From NCBI RefSeq assembly GCF_000332275.1, contig NZ_CM001776.1, positions 4,028,008 through 4,092,007 on the forward strand: a stretch of 64,000 nt of DNA, written 5' to 3'. This document shows, piece by piece, positions 45,658 to 54,084 of this stretch. The first letter of the stretch is position 1; every line of letters starts with the position of its first letter. A program made the position numbers and the translations under genes. The DNA comes from Synechococcus sp. PCC 7336. Lineage in GTDB: Bacteria; Cyanobacteriota; Cyanobacteriia; Thermostichales; PCC-7336. Below the pieces are notes generated by a model, which ran no database searches, was not told the origin of the DNA, and saw only the letters and a program-made list of their open reading frames with translations.

Positions 45658-45683
45658 AAAGCTCCCAAATCGGGAGCTTTTTT
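45658..45683 (+). terminator. Rho-independent terminator after 6S RNA candidate
   Basis: The stem GCTCCC (45661-45666) with GGGAGC (45672-45677), extended by A-T pairs, over a 5-base loop, is followed by six T. No protein gene precedes it on this strand within 500 bases, which supports a non-coding transcript upstream. Confidence 0.85.
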
Positions 45684-45867
45684 GGTGCGGCCGAAATTCG
45701 ATCTGGGATCGCGGGCGATCTCCCCCTCCTGAAAAAGCATTCAAACCTATACCAGAAAAGCAATTGACTAATCCCGACTAAAAAAGTCTGGATTGCTTGA
45801 CAGATTTTTGCCAGGATGATACTTTACTGCAAGATTGCTGTGTAGCCGAGTTGCCCGAGTTTTAGCC

Positions 45868-47181
45868 ATGACCCAAGCCATCTCCCCCCTCACTGAAGTC
45901 GCCACTGCGGTGCGATCTAAAATCAGTCACCTGCAGTGCAAAGAATGCGGCGAACGCCACGAGGCCACAGCCCAACATGTCTGCGAGTTCTGTTTTGGGC
46001 CACTCGAGGTGGTCTACGACTACGATCGCATCGCGCAGTCCGTCTCCCGCCAAACCATCGAGAGCGGCCCCAATTCCATTTGGCGCTACCGCCAATTTCT
46101 CCCCGTCGAATCCGAACATCCCATTGACGTAGGCACCGGCATGACCCCGCTAGTGCGCGCCGATCGCTTGGGGCGGCGCTTGGGGCTCCACAATCTCTAC
46201 ATCAAAAACGATGCCGTTAATATGCCCTCCTTGAGCTTCAAGGATCGGGTGGTGTCTGTGGCGCTGACCCGTGCGAAGGAACTCGGCTTTAGTACGGTCT
46301 CTTGCGCCAGCACCGGCAACTTGGCCAACTCCACCGCAGCGATCGCCGCCCATGCCGGTTTGGAATGCTACATCTTTATTCCCTCCGACCTCGAATCGGG
46401 CAAGGTCTTGGGCTCTCTGATTTATAACCCCACCGTGATGGCAGTGGAGGGCAATTACGACCAGGTGAATCGCCTTTGCTCCGAAGTGGCCAACACCTAC
46501 GGTTGGGGCTTCGTCAACATCAATCTGCGGCCCTACTACTCGGAAGGATCTAAGACGCTCGGGTTTGAAGTGGCCGAGCAACTGGGCTGGCAGCTCCCCG
46601 ACCACGTGGTGACCCCTCTGGCTTCCGGCTCCATGTACAACAAGGTCTACAAAGGCTTCCAAGAATTCGTCAAAACGGGTCTAGTGGAAGCCAAAGACGT
46701 GCGTATGAGTGGAGCGCAGGCTGAGGGATGCTCCCCCATTGCCCAGGCGTTTGCTGAAGGGCGCGATTTTGTCACTCCGGTGAAGCCCAATACGATCGCC
46801 AAGTCGATCGCGATCGGCAATCCCGCTGACGGCATCTACGCACTCGATTTGGCCCGCAAGACCAACGGTCATATCGACACCGCCACCGACCCCGAAATTA
46901 TTGACGGTATCAAGCTGCTGGCGGAAACCGAAGGCATCTTCACCGAGACGGCAGGCGGTACCACTATTGCCGTGCTCAAAAAGCTGGCAGAATCGGGGCG
47001 CATCGCTCCCGACGAAGTCACCGTCGCCTACATCACCGGCAACGGCCTCAAAACCCAGGAGGCCGTGCAGTCCCATGTGGGCCACCCGCTGACAATTCCT
47101 CCCAAGCTGGACAGCTTCGAGCAGGCGCTAGAGCGCGCCCGCACCTTAGAGCGTCTGGACTGGCAAGAGGTCAGCGTATAA
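45868..47181 (+). CDS. thrC: threonine synthase
   Basis: PLP enzyme that converts O-phosphohomoserine to threonine. The ATG at 45868 gives 437 residues; an in-frame start at 45835 is less likely. The N-terminus has a rubredoxin-like zinc-ribbon remnant (LQCKECGERHEA and HVCEFCFGPL). The PLP lysine is in SLSFKDRVVSVALT, the phosphate-binding loop in CASTGNLANSTAAI, and ITGNGLKTQEAV is typical of the C-terminus. The ubiquitin-like sulfur-carrier gene follows 150 bases downstream, an association repeated in many bacteria. Confidence 0.95.
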   Translation: MTQAISPLTEVATAVRSKISHLQCKECGERHEATAQHVCEFCFGPLEVVYDYDRIAQSVSRQTIESGPNSIWRYRQFLPVESEHPIDVGTGMTPLVRADRLGRRLGLHNLYIKNDAVNMPSLSFKDRVVSVALTRAKELGFSTVSCASTGNLANSTAAIAAHAGLECYIFIPSDLESGKVLGSLIYNPTVMAVEGNYDQVNRLCSEVANTYGWGFVNINLRPYYSEGSKTLGFEVAEQLGWQLPDHVVTPLASGSMYNKVYKGFQEFVKTGLVEAKDVRMSGAQAEGCSPIAQAFAEGRDFVTPVKPNTIAKSIAIGNPADGIYALDLARKTNGHIDTATDPEIIDGIKLLAETEGIFTETAGGTTIAVLKKLAESGRIAPDEVTVAYITGNGLKTQEAVQSHVGHPLTIPPKLDSFEQALERARTLERLDWQEVSV

Positions 47182-47330
47182 CCTCAACTGAACCGGCTCG
47201 ATGGCCAGTGGGATGGACTGGGCCGCTGGCTCTTCGCTTCGATGCCGCAGTCTCTACCCCTTTGAGTCGGTTCGGGATTGACTGGATATACTGTACTTCT
47301 GACAAAACTCATTTACGCTGAAATCTAAAG

Positions 47331-47609
47331 ATGGCTGTTAAGGTTCTAATCCCCACCCCCTTGCAAAAGCTGACCCAAAACCAAGCAGTCATTGACTGCG
47401 AGGGCAGCACGATTACCGAACTGCTGGATTCGCTCGAATCTAACTGTCCCGGCATTAAAAATCGCCTCTGCGACGACTCTGGAACGCTGCGTCGGTTTGT
47501 CAACTTTTACGTCAATAACGAAGATATTCGCTTCTTGGATGGGGCCGCAACTCCCCTCAAGGAAGGGGACGAGGTCAGTATTATTCCGGCGATCGCTGGA
47601 GGTGTGTAG
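47331..47609 (+). CDS. MoaD/ThiS-family ubiquitin-like sulfur carrier
   Basis: A 92-residue beta-grasp protein: [51 protein letters not shown] and the terminal [15 protein letters not shown]. Carriers of this family are activated at a C-terminal Gly-Gly. Here one Val follows the Gly-Gly, so either the Val must be removed first or the terminus has changed. The closest functional parallel is CysO-type sulfur carriers for cysteine synthesis, which also sit near amino-acid biosynthesis genes. That role is inference from the neighbouring thrC. Confidence 0.88.
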   Translation: MAVKVLIPTPLQKLTQNQAVIDCEGSTITELLDSLESNCPGIKNRLCDDSGTLRRFVNFYVNNEDIRFLDGAATPLKEGDEVSIIPAIAGGV

Positions 47610-47748
47610 TTCGCCACCGCCCGATCGGGCAAGTTATGCTTAGTTGATAGCATGCGCGGGTGTTGCGGCTGGCGATCGCGGTATAGCTGTTCGAGATAGA
47701 TGCCGCGCACGTCCCCAGTCAGCATACGAGCCTAGAGGAATTCAGGTT

Positions 47749-48174
47749 ATGGCTAAAGCTCCGGTCACTGAAGAGGCAACCTCGGTTGAAGCAGAACTTG
47801 CCAGTCGCTTAGGCGAGGAGGGATTGGTTACAGAGCGTCGCCCTTGGGGCACCTACACGGTTTTGGAAGAAAGTCCGAACTATAAAATTAAGCGCATCGT
47901 GGTAGACCCCAAGCACCGCCTCAGCTTGCAGATGCACTACCATCGCAGCGAGCACTGGATCGTGGTTTCCGGCACTGCCAAAGTGACCTGTGGCGATCGC
48001 GAGACGGTCTTATCCCACAACCAATCAACCTTTGTGCCCCCCTGCACCAAGCACCGCTTGGAAAACCCCGGCGTGATTCCGCTGGTGATTATTGAGGTGC
48101 AAAACGGTCAATATTTAGGCGAAGACGACATCGTTCGCTTTAGTGACGATTACTCCCGCGCGCCCCAAACGTAA
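47749..48174 (+). CDS. cupin domain protein, mannose-6-phosphate isomerase type II-like
   Basis: The ATG at 47749 follows an AGAGGAA site, giving 141 residues. After a short leader comes a complete cupin: ERRPWGTYTVLEESPNYKIK, DPKHRLSLQMHYHRSEHWIV, then VSGTAKVTCGDRETVLS and FVPPCTKHRLENPG, with metal-ligand His/Glu/His in place. This matches the C-terminal domain of bifunctional mannose-1-phosphate guanylyltransferase/mannose-6-phosphate isomerase, here as a stand-alone isomerase domain, a common cyanobacterial form. It probably supplies GDP-mannose precursors for polysaccharides. Confidence 0.88.
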   Translation: MAKAPVTEEATSVEAELASRLGEEGLVTERRPWGTYTVLEESPNYKIKRIVVDPKHRLSLQMHYHRSEHWIVVSGTAKVTCGDRETVLSHNQSTFVPPCTKHRLENPGVIPLVIIEVQNGQYLGEDDIVRFSDDYSRAPQT

Positions 48175-48207
48175 CGGGCCGCCGCGAGGATGCATGGTTT
48201 CGTTACC

Positions 48208-48258
48208 GCCCTCACCCCCAACCCCTCTCCCAAGTTTGGGAGAGGGGAGCAACAGCCA
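48208..48258. repeat. REP-like palindrome
   Basis: The core CCCTCACCCCCAACCCCTCT followed by TTTGGGAGAGGGGAG, with no MITE termini. It lies just after the cupin gene and may act as its 3' hairpin. Confidence 0.8.
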
Positions 48259-48396
48259 GGAAACTCTACGATTGAACTCCCGTTGTTTGGAGGTGGTGAC
48301 AGATTCTGCTGCGATTCGCTTGTAGGCTTAGGGTGATCGGCGGAGTGCTCGTTCGCGTTCCTGATTCTCTGTAGGTGTGGCTGGGGCTCGACAAGT

Positions 48397-49467
48397 TTGG
48401 CAGGACAACAACAGATTGAAAACCGCCTGCTCCCCGTGGAGTGGAGCGGTACTGGAATTGCGATTCTATCGATCGCCGGATTGACTGCAGTGTTGTGGCA
48501 ACTGCAGCCCGCCGCGCTCGTTCCTTTCTGGCTGACAGCGATCCTCGCAGCATTGCTGGGCATTGCAGCAGTGCCGATGTTGCGCTGGCTGAAAGCGGGA
48601 CAAATCGTTCGTGCCGAAGGGCCGCAGGCTCATTTGAAAAAAGGCGGCACTCCAACGATGGGGGGCTTGTATTTTGTGCCTGTCGGGCTGGTTGTTGGGT
48701 TGATTTGGACGCAGGCTACGCCCGCCGCGATCGCGATCGCGCTGGTGGCATTAGCGTTTGGAGCCATTGGCTTTTTTGACGATTGGCTGGTGATTCGCGA
48801 GAAATCGAATCGAGGCATTTCGCCGAAGCTCAAATTAGGCTGGCAAATTGCCGTGGCGATCGCAGCCTGTATTGGCTTTTGGATGGTGGGATTAGTCCAG
48901 ACAGCGGTGGCGCTGCCCTTAGCGGTCAGTTTGCCGCTGGGTTTGGCATTCTGGCCGGTGGCGGTTTTCGCCCTCATTGGCACGAACAATGCCGTGAATT
49001 TGACTGATGGCTTAGATGGATTGGCTGCTAGCACTGTGGCGATCGCGTTAGTGGCGCTGGCCTGCATCGTGCCTCAAGCGGATGTGGCCCTGATGGCGAT
49101 CGCGTTAGCCGGAAGTTGCTTGGGATTTTTGGCCCACAACCGCAATCCGGCCAAGGTGTTTATGGGGGATACGGGCTCGCTGGCCTTGGGGGGAGCTCTA
49201 GCGGCGATCGCGTTAATCGGCAATTGCCTGTGGGCGCTGGCCCTAGCGGGGGGAGTGTTTGTGGCCGAGGCGCTATCGGTGATGGCGCAGGTGGGCTATT
49301 TCAAGTACACCAAACGCAAGTATGGCGAAGGCCAACGGCTGTTGCGCATGTCGCCGCTGCACCACCATCTCGAATTGGGGGGGTGGTCAGAGACTACAGT
49401 AGTGGCAGTGCTCTGTTTGGCAGGCGCAGTTTTGGGCGTTGCGGTATATCTGCTGAATGGGGTTTAA
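48397..49467 (+). CDS. mraY: phospho-N-acetylmuramoyl-pentapeptide-transferase
   Basis: Integral membrane enzyme that makes lipid I from UDP-MurNAc-pentapeptide and undecaprenyl phosphate. About ten transmembrane segments are visible. Signatures: [39 protein letters not shown] (catalytic Asp pair), [29 protein letters not shown] and the [11 protein letters not shown] terminus. No ATG is well placed; I use TTG 48397, giving 356 residues, while GTG 48436 would shorten the N-terminus by 13. yidD and proB follow closely on the same strand. Confidence 0.95.
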   Translation: MAGQQQIENRLLPVEWSGTGIAILSIAGLTAVLWQLQPAALVPFWLTAILAALLGIAAVPMLRWLKAGQIVRAEGPQAHLKKGGTPTMGGLYFVPVGLVVGLIWTQATPAAIAIALVALAFGAIGFFDDWLVIREKSNRGISPKLKLGWQIAVAIAACIGFWMVGLVQTAVALPLAVSLPLGLAFWPVAVFALIGTNNAVNLTDGLDGLAASTVAIALVALACIVPQADVALMAIALAGSCLGFLAHNRNPAKVFMGDTGSLALGGALAAIALIGNCLWALALAGGVFVAEALSVMAQVGYFKYTKRKYGEGQRLLRMSPLHHHLELGGWSETTVVAVLCLAGAVLGVAVYLLNGV

Positions 49468-49489
49468 CCCTCTTACAGGGAGAACGCGC

Positions 49490-49789
49490 ATGACCTCCAA
49501 ACTCAGTACCCCCTTAGTCTGGGCAATTCGCGGCTATCAAAAGGGCCTCTCTCCCCTCTTGCCCGCCAGTTGCCGGTTTTGGCCCACCTGTTCCCAATAC
49601 GCGCTCGAATCGATTCAAAAGTTTGGAGCTTTAAAAGGCAGCTATCTCGGTTTGCGTCGCATCTGTCGCTGCCATCCCTGGCATCCGGGCGGCGTCGATC
49701 CCGTGCCCGATAGTTGGGCAGAGGCAATGGGTCGGCCCCCCAGCGATCGCCTCAACTCCAAGCCGTCCGAGTCTGTTGAAGTGGAATAA
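49490..49789 (+). CDS. yidD: membrane protein insertion efficiency factor YidD
   Basis: A 99-residue protein starting at ATG 49490 after ACAGGGAG. The YidD signature is complete: [40 protein letters not shown] and [13 protein letters not shown], with the three conserved cysteines. The family aids YidC-dependent membrane insertion. It starts 23 bases after mraY and ends nine bases before proB, so the three genes are probably co-transcribed. The last 25 residues are a variable hydrophilic tail. Confidence 0.95.
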   Translation: MTSKLSTPLVWAIRGYQKGLSPLLPASCRFWPTCSQYALESIQKFGALKGSYLGLRRICRCHPWHPGGVDPVPDSWAEAMGRPPSDRLNSKPSESVEVE

Positions 49790-49797
49790 ATGCGGGT

Positions 49798-50925
49798 ATG
49801 GGCTCTAAAACCGTTGTGGTCAAAATCGGAACTTCCAGTCTGACCGACAGCCAAACGGGCGATCTGCGGTTGTCGGCCATTGGCCCGCTGGTGGAAACCC
49901 TCACCCAGCTGCGGCGAGACGGCTGGCGGGCGATATTGGTGTCTTCGGGGGCTGTGGGGGTGGGCTGTGCGCGCTTGGGAATCGAGCAGCGACCGACGAC
50001 GATCGCCGAAAAGCAAGCGATCGCGGCTGTAGGTCAAGGACGCTTGATGCGGCTGTACGACGACCTATTTTCCTCTTTGAATCAACCCATTGCCCAGGTG
50101 TTGCTGACCCGAGCGGATTTGGTCCATCGCGATCGCTATCTCAACGCCCAACGGACCTTCGCCCAACTGCTGGATATGAAGGTGATTCCAGTGGTGAACG
50201 AAAACGACACAGTGGCGGTGGAGGAGTTGCAGTTTGGGGATAATGACACCCTCTCGGCGCTGGTGGCGGGGATTGTGGAGGCGGACTGGCTGATTTTGCT
50301 GACGGATGTCGATCGCCTCTATTCTGCCGATCCCCGTCTCGATCCGAATGCGCAGCCGATTGTGCGGGTGGAGAAGGGCAAGCCGTTGCTCGTGCGGGCG
50401 GGGGAGCGAGGGGCGAGTGGTTGGGGTACGGGGGGGATGGCTACCAAGCTTTCTGCTGCCCAGATTGCCACGTCGATGGGGATAACAATGGCGATCGCCA
50501 GCGGCACTCAACCCCAAAAAATTCCCGACATTTTAGCGGGGGAACCGATTGGGACTCGCTTCGACCCCGATCCGCAGCCGTCGCGGGCTCGCAAGCGCTG
50601 GATTGCGTTTGTGCTGCAACCGCAGGGGTCGATTGGGCTAGATGCTGGGGCAGTGAGAGCCGTGTACGAACAGGGGCGATCGCTGCTGCCTGCTGGCGTG
50701 GTGTCGGTGGACGGCAATTTTGAGGTGGGGGCCGCGATTAGTTTGCGCGATCCGCAGGGACGCGAGATTGCACGGGGATTGAGCAATTACAGCGCGGTTG
50801 AACTCCAGCGGATTCGAGGCAAGCGGTCGAGCGAAATCGAGCAGATCTTGGGTTACAACGGCGAAGATACAGTGGTGCATCGCGACAATCTGATGCTGTT
50901 GGAATTGGAATCGTTAGCTGGATGA
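49798..50925 (+). CDS. proB: glutamate 5-kinase
   Basis: First enzyme of proline synthesis from glutamate. The 375-residue protein has the amino-acid kinase domain at residues 1-260 ([92 protein letters not shown]). A C-terminal PUA domain covers about 280-365 ([36 protein letters not shown]). It lies directly after yidD, and the nucleoside hydrolase gene begins 11 bases later. Confidence 0.96.
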   Translation: MGSKTVVVKIGTSSLTDSQTGDLRLSAIGPLVETLTQLRRDGWRAILVSSGAVGVGCARLGIEQRPTTIAEKQAIAAVGQGRLMRLYDDLFSSLNQPIAQVLLTRADLVHRDRYLNAQRTFAQLLDMKVIPVVNENDTVAVEELQFGDNDTLSALVAGIVEADWLILLTDVDRLYSADPRLDPNAQPIVRVEKGKPLLVRAGERGASGWGTGGMATKLSAAQIATSMGITMAIASGTQPQKIPDILAGEPIGTRFDPDPQPSRARKRWIAFVLQPQGSIGLDAGAVRAVYEQGRSLLPAGVVSVDGNFEVGAAISLRDPQGREIARGLSNYSAVELQRIRGKRSSEIEQILGYNGEDTVVHRDNLMLLELESLAG

Positions 50926-50935
50926 GGGGTCAGGT

Positions 50936-51868
50936 ATGGCGCGATCGCTGATTGTTGACTGCGATCCGGGGGTGGACGACGCGATCGCCATTTTGCTGAC
51001 TTTGGCTTCCCCAGAGGAACTGCACCTGCTCGGCATCACCACAGTGGCGGGCAATGTTCCCCTAGCACTCACCCAAACCAACGCCCGCAAAATCTGCGAA
51101 TTAGCCGGACGCCCCGATATCCCCGTCTTTGCAGGCTGTCCGCGACCGCTGCTGAGACCCCTAGAAACGGCCAGAGAGGTTCACGGCAGAACAGGTCTGG
51201 ATGGGGCCGCACTGCCAGCCCCCACGATGCCCTTGCAATCGCAACATGCGGTGGCTTTTCTGATTGAGGCGATCTCCAATTCTCCCGAACCCATAACGAT
51301 TGCCGCTGTCGGCCCGCTCACCAATCTAGCCGTCGCCTTCATTCAAGCTCCCCAGATTGTCGAGAATATTGCCGAGATTGCCATCATGGGCGGCGCCATT
51401 TCCCAGGGTAACGTCACCCCTTCGGCAGAATTCAATTTCTATGTCGATCCCCATGCTGCCGATGTCGTGCTGAAGTCGGGGGCAAAAATCGCCCTCTTTA
51501 CCCTCGATTTGACCCACCAGCTCGTGACCGCCCCCGCTCGCCTGCAAGCCATTCGGGCAATTGACAGCCCCGCAGCGATCGCCGCTGCCGATATGTTGGA
51601 GTTTTACGGTCGCTTCAGCATGAAGCGATACGGTACGGCTGGAGGCTTTTTGCACGATCCCTGTCCGATCGCCTATCTGATTCAGCCGCAGTTATTTGAG
51701 GGGCGATCGCTGTCGGTTGAGCTGGAAACCCTCAGTGACATTACGCGCGGGCGCGCGATTGTGGATTTGTGGGGTGTCACCGGTCGGGATGCGAATGCGG
51801 TAGTGATGGAACGGGCTGATGCGGACGGGATTTACGGATTATTGTGCGATCGCCTGCGCCGACTTTGA
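50936..51868 (+). CDS. inosine-uridine-type nucleoside hydrolase
   Basis: Calcium-dependent N-ribohydrolase that splits nucleosides into base and ribose. The 310-residue protein starts with the metal-binding signature IVDCDPGVDDAIAILLTL (D-x-D-P-G-x-D-D) and continues with GITTVAGNVPLALTQTNA, ITIAAVGPLTNLAVAF, IAIMGGAISQGNVTPSAEFN and NFYVDPHAADVVL. The C-terminal HDPCPIAYLIQP supplies the last metal-ligand Asp. Base preference cannot be read. It is transcribed with proB upstream and the DUF1643 gene downstream. Confidence 0.93.
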   Translation: MARSLIVDCDPGVDDAIAILLTLASPEELHLLGITTVAGNVPLALTQTNARKICELAGRPDIPVFAGCPRPLLRPLETAREVHGRTGLDGAALPAPTMPLQSQHAVAFLIEAISNSPEPITIAAVGPLTNLAVAFIQAPQIVENIAEIAIMGGAISQGNVTPSAEFNFYVDPHAADVVLKSGAKIALFTLDLTHQLVTAPARLQAIRAIDSPAAIAAADMLEFYGRFSMKRYGTAGGFLHDPCPIAYLIQPQLFEGRSLSVELETLSDITRGRAIVDLWGVTGRDANAVVMERADADGIYGLLCDRLRRL

Positions 51869-51882
51869 GGGGCGATCGCGCT

Positions 51883-52362
51883 ATGCAGATGGGGGCAGAA
51901 TTTGACGCGACCGGTCAATATCGCTATACCCTCTGGCGGGAATGGGACGGTAGTCAGCCTCGGGTGGGGTTTGTCATGCTCAATCCCAGCACGGCGGATG
52001 CAACCGCAGACGACCCAACCATTCGGCGCTGTATGGGCTTTGCCCGACGGTGGGGGTGTGGCTCGGTGGAGGTGGTGAATTTGTTTGCCTATCGAGCGAC
52101 TCGTCCCCAACTGTTGCAACAGGCGATCGAGCCGGTTGGGTTGGATAACGATCGCCAGATTCTTGCGGCCAGTCGGCGGGTCAGTTGGCTCGTGCTGGCT
52201 TGGGGAAATTTTGGCAGTTGGTTGGGACGCGATCGCGCTGTTGTCGCGCTGCTCAACTCTGTCAATTGTTACTGTTTGGGCCTCAATCGCACGGGCTCTC
52301 CCAAACACCCTCTCTATCTGCCCAATCGGACTCAACTAATTTCCTTCCATTCACTTCTTTGA
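51883..52362 (+). CDS. DUF1643 family protein
   Basis: From ATG 51883 the protein has 159 residues; a start at 51844, inside the previous gene, is less likely. The signature text is YRYTLWREWDGSQPRVGFVM, LNPSTADATADDPTIRRCMG, VVNLFAYRATRPQLL, VLAWGNFG and a terminal GSPKHPLYLP. This is the DUF1643 family, of unknown function, often found as single genes or near mobile DNA. The start lies 14 bases after the nucleoside hydrolase stop. Confidence 0.88.
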   Translation: MQMGAEFDATGQYRYTLWREWDGSQPRVGFVMLNPSTADATADDPTIRRCMGFARRWGCGSVEVVNLFAYRATRPQLLQQAIEPVGLDNDRQILAASRRVSWLVLAWGNFGSWLGRDRAVVALLNSVNCYCLGLNRTGSPKHPLYLPNRTQLISFHSLL

Positions 52363-52962
52363 CGCGAAAGAGTATCCATCAAAAGGACGATCGACTCGAT
52401 AATTTGTAACAAGAACTCAGAAGGTTTTAAATAGAGATAATATCCATACCTCGCAATAAGAATATGAATTTAGATAAACCTATGGAGAAGTTCTGTATCG
52501 ACTTTGGGTTGAATCTCGAATGTTCTAAAAATTGCAATGTTATAGTGTATCTAGCCTCAGTCAGGTCAATGTTATTCAGCCATGGATTGCTTGTTTGACA
52601 GCGCGAGGAGTGTCAGGCATATCCAACAGCTAGAAGGTATGTTTTAGAGGTTCAATTTTAACATTTTGGAACTCGAGCGTATCGCTCGCAGTCAGGCGGA
52701 TGGAGAGAGTTCTCAATCGGCTTTATGCGAGGAGTGTTTTTTGTGTGAGGCTTGCCAAGCGGAGTGTTATAGAGGGCAATCGAGAGTGTTATAGAGAGCA
52801 ATCATTCTAGTGGCTAGTGCCGAGATACTAAGATTGCCAATCGATTTTTCACTCGATTAACTATCTCTACAAGATTTCAGTAGAGAGCGAGAGTTTGTAT
52901 TATCAACTCTTGAAAGCAATGCCTATCCTGCAAATATTGACTGATATTTAGGGAGAGATTTC
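52363..52962. other. AT-rich intergenic region with short tandem repeat and Cys-rich micro-ORF
   Basis: Sequence composition drops in GC after DUF1643. Two things stand out: a Cys-rich ORF at 52666-52794 and a 22-base-period repeat at 52762-52803 (GAGTGTTATAGAG twice). Nothing else is recognised. The promoter of the following exported-protein gene should lie in the last 150 bases. Confidence 0.5.
52666..52794 (+). CDS. Cys-rich micro-ORF, uncertain
   Basis: From TTG 52666 a 42-codon frame reads LELERIARSQADGESSQSAL, then CEECFLCEACQAECYRGQ, giving five Cys in 14 residues (C-x2-C-x2-C-x2-C-x3-C). No good ribosome binding site precedes the TTG. The pattern resembles a small metal-binding peptide or a peptide core, but chance cannot be excluded. 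The end of the frame is made by the local 22-base repeat. Confidence 0.25.
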   Translation: MELERIARSQADGESSQSALCEECFLCEACQAECYRGQSRVL

Positions 52963-53553
52963 ATGAAAGTCAGAAAAATTTTATTGGGTTCTGCAGTCGG
53001 CTGTTTGACGCTAGCGATGTCAACTGCTGGGGCATTGGCTCAAGCAACCCCATTGGAAGTGCAACTAGAATCAACTGGCTCCATTAGTAGCCCCTCAATT
53101 CGGTTTGTGGAAGCCCGCGAGAATGCCTTCAAGGATGCCATTCGTCGCAATAACGTACCGGTGGCCACCATTTTTGATGATTCGAACGCAACCACAAGGC
53201 AGGCAATGGGCTTTTCCAATCGCTTACATTCAGTTGGCATTGGTGCAAATAGCCAAGTGGCCCGTGCTTTGTGTGCGATTGAAAGAACGGAAGTCCCCAC
53301 TCGACAGGAAGACTTGAAGATGGTTCATTTCCATCTCGACAAAGTGGCTGGTTTATTAGCTGAAATGGATGGCAACGGGCAAGCCGTCTCCGATGCCGTT
53401 CGAGATACCTGGAGCCGCGATCGCGATGCCATGTATCAAGGCATGCATGCTTCGATGGAAACCACCAATTGTGTGCCCACAACCGTCAATGCCGCAATTG
53501 ACGAGTCTGAAGCTGCCCGTTTGGCCATTGCTTACACTGCGCGTGAAGAGTAA
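52963..53553 (+). CDS. secreted hypothetical protein
   Basis: A 196-residue protein with a clear signal peptide (KILLGSAVGCLTLAMSTAG, cleavage after ALA-QA). The ATG at 52963 follows AGGGAGAG. The mature part is mixed helical, with two cysteines about 60 residues apart (ARALCAIERT and TTNCVPTTV) that could form a disulfide. I recognise no domain. The next gene, also exported, begins 48 bases later, so they are probably co-expressed. Confidence 0.7.
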   Translation: MKVRKILLGSAVGCLTLAMSTAGALAQATPLEVQLESTGSISSPSIRFVEARENAFKDAIRRNNVPVATIFDDSNATTRQAMGFSNRLHSVGIGANSQVARALCAIERTEVPTRQEDLKMVHFHLDKVAGLLAEMDGNGQAVSDAVRDTWSRDRDAMYQGMHASMETTNCVPTTVNAAIDESEAARLAIAYTAREE

Positions 53554-53600
53554 GGAGCTGGCAACGATAACCGTTTGAATTCAATACAAGGAGGTTGACG

Positions 53601-53855
53601 ATGCGCCTGGGTTTAATGGTGGCCTTAGCCACTGCTGCGCTCTGGATGCCCTTGGCCAGCTCTGCTGGTGCCAGCGGCGCCCACGGTCCGACCACGATTG
53701 TGAAACGTCAAAGCGACGGCACTCACAGGGTCACCCGAGTCGAAAATCGGGACACCTATTGGGCTTTTGGGAGCGATCGGTGGAATGGATACATCCAGCG
53801 TCCTCTGACTGAGCTAGAGACCTATCAGCACGTCGATTGGAGCGGCTCGCGCTAG
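53601..53855 (+). CDS. small exported hypothetical protein
   Basis: An 84-residue protein starting at ATG 53601 after a strong AAGGAGGT site. Residues 1-26 are a signal peptide (LGLMVALATAALWMPLASSA). The mature 58 residues (GAHGPTTIVKRQSDGTHRVT, ending QHVDWSGSR) are basic, with no cysteine. Family unknown. It is the second gene of a two-gene exported pair and is followed by a terminator at 53897. Confidence 0.65.
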   Translation: MRLGLMVALATAALWMPLASSAGASGAHGPTTIVKRQSDGTHRVTRVENRDTYWAFGSDRWNGYIQRPLTELETYQHVDWSGSR

Positions 53856-53896
53856 AGTTTTCGCTGTCATTGGCGATCGTACTGGGGGGTACGCAT

Positions 53897-53938
53897 AAAA
53901 CAGCGGCACCGCAACCTGAATTGTAATGCCGCTGTTTT
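53897..53938 (+). terminator. Rho-independent terminator after the exported pair
   Basis: A perfect 12-base inverted repeat AAAACAGCGGCA / TGCCGCTGTTTT with an 18-base loop ends in T4, 42 bases after the stop codon. Confidence 0.8.
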
Positions 53939-54003
53939 GTCGTGCCTGTGACTCCAGCCGCTTTTTTGGAACGGTGTTCTCGTGCTTCGCGATCGCTTTG
54001 CTC

Positions 54004-54036
54004 AAAAAAGTGGCACACCCAGACTGAGTGCGCCAC
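54004..54036 (-). terminator. Rho-independent terminator after EF-G-like gene
   Basis: On the minus strand GTGGCGCAC pairs with GTGTGCCAC over a 9-base loop and is followed by six T. It lies 49 bases after the stop of the EF-G-like gene. Confidence 0.88.
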
Positions 54037-54084
54037 AAGACTGTAAATAGGAATGGTTCAACTTCCAAAGTTCGAGGAGGCGTC

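Noticed and set aside
45413-45763. 116-codon minus-strand frame over the 6S RNA region
   Set aside because: No family or ribosome binding site; it is antisense to a structured RNA candidate with its own terminator.
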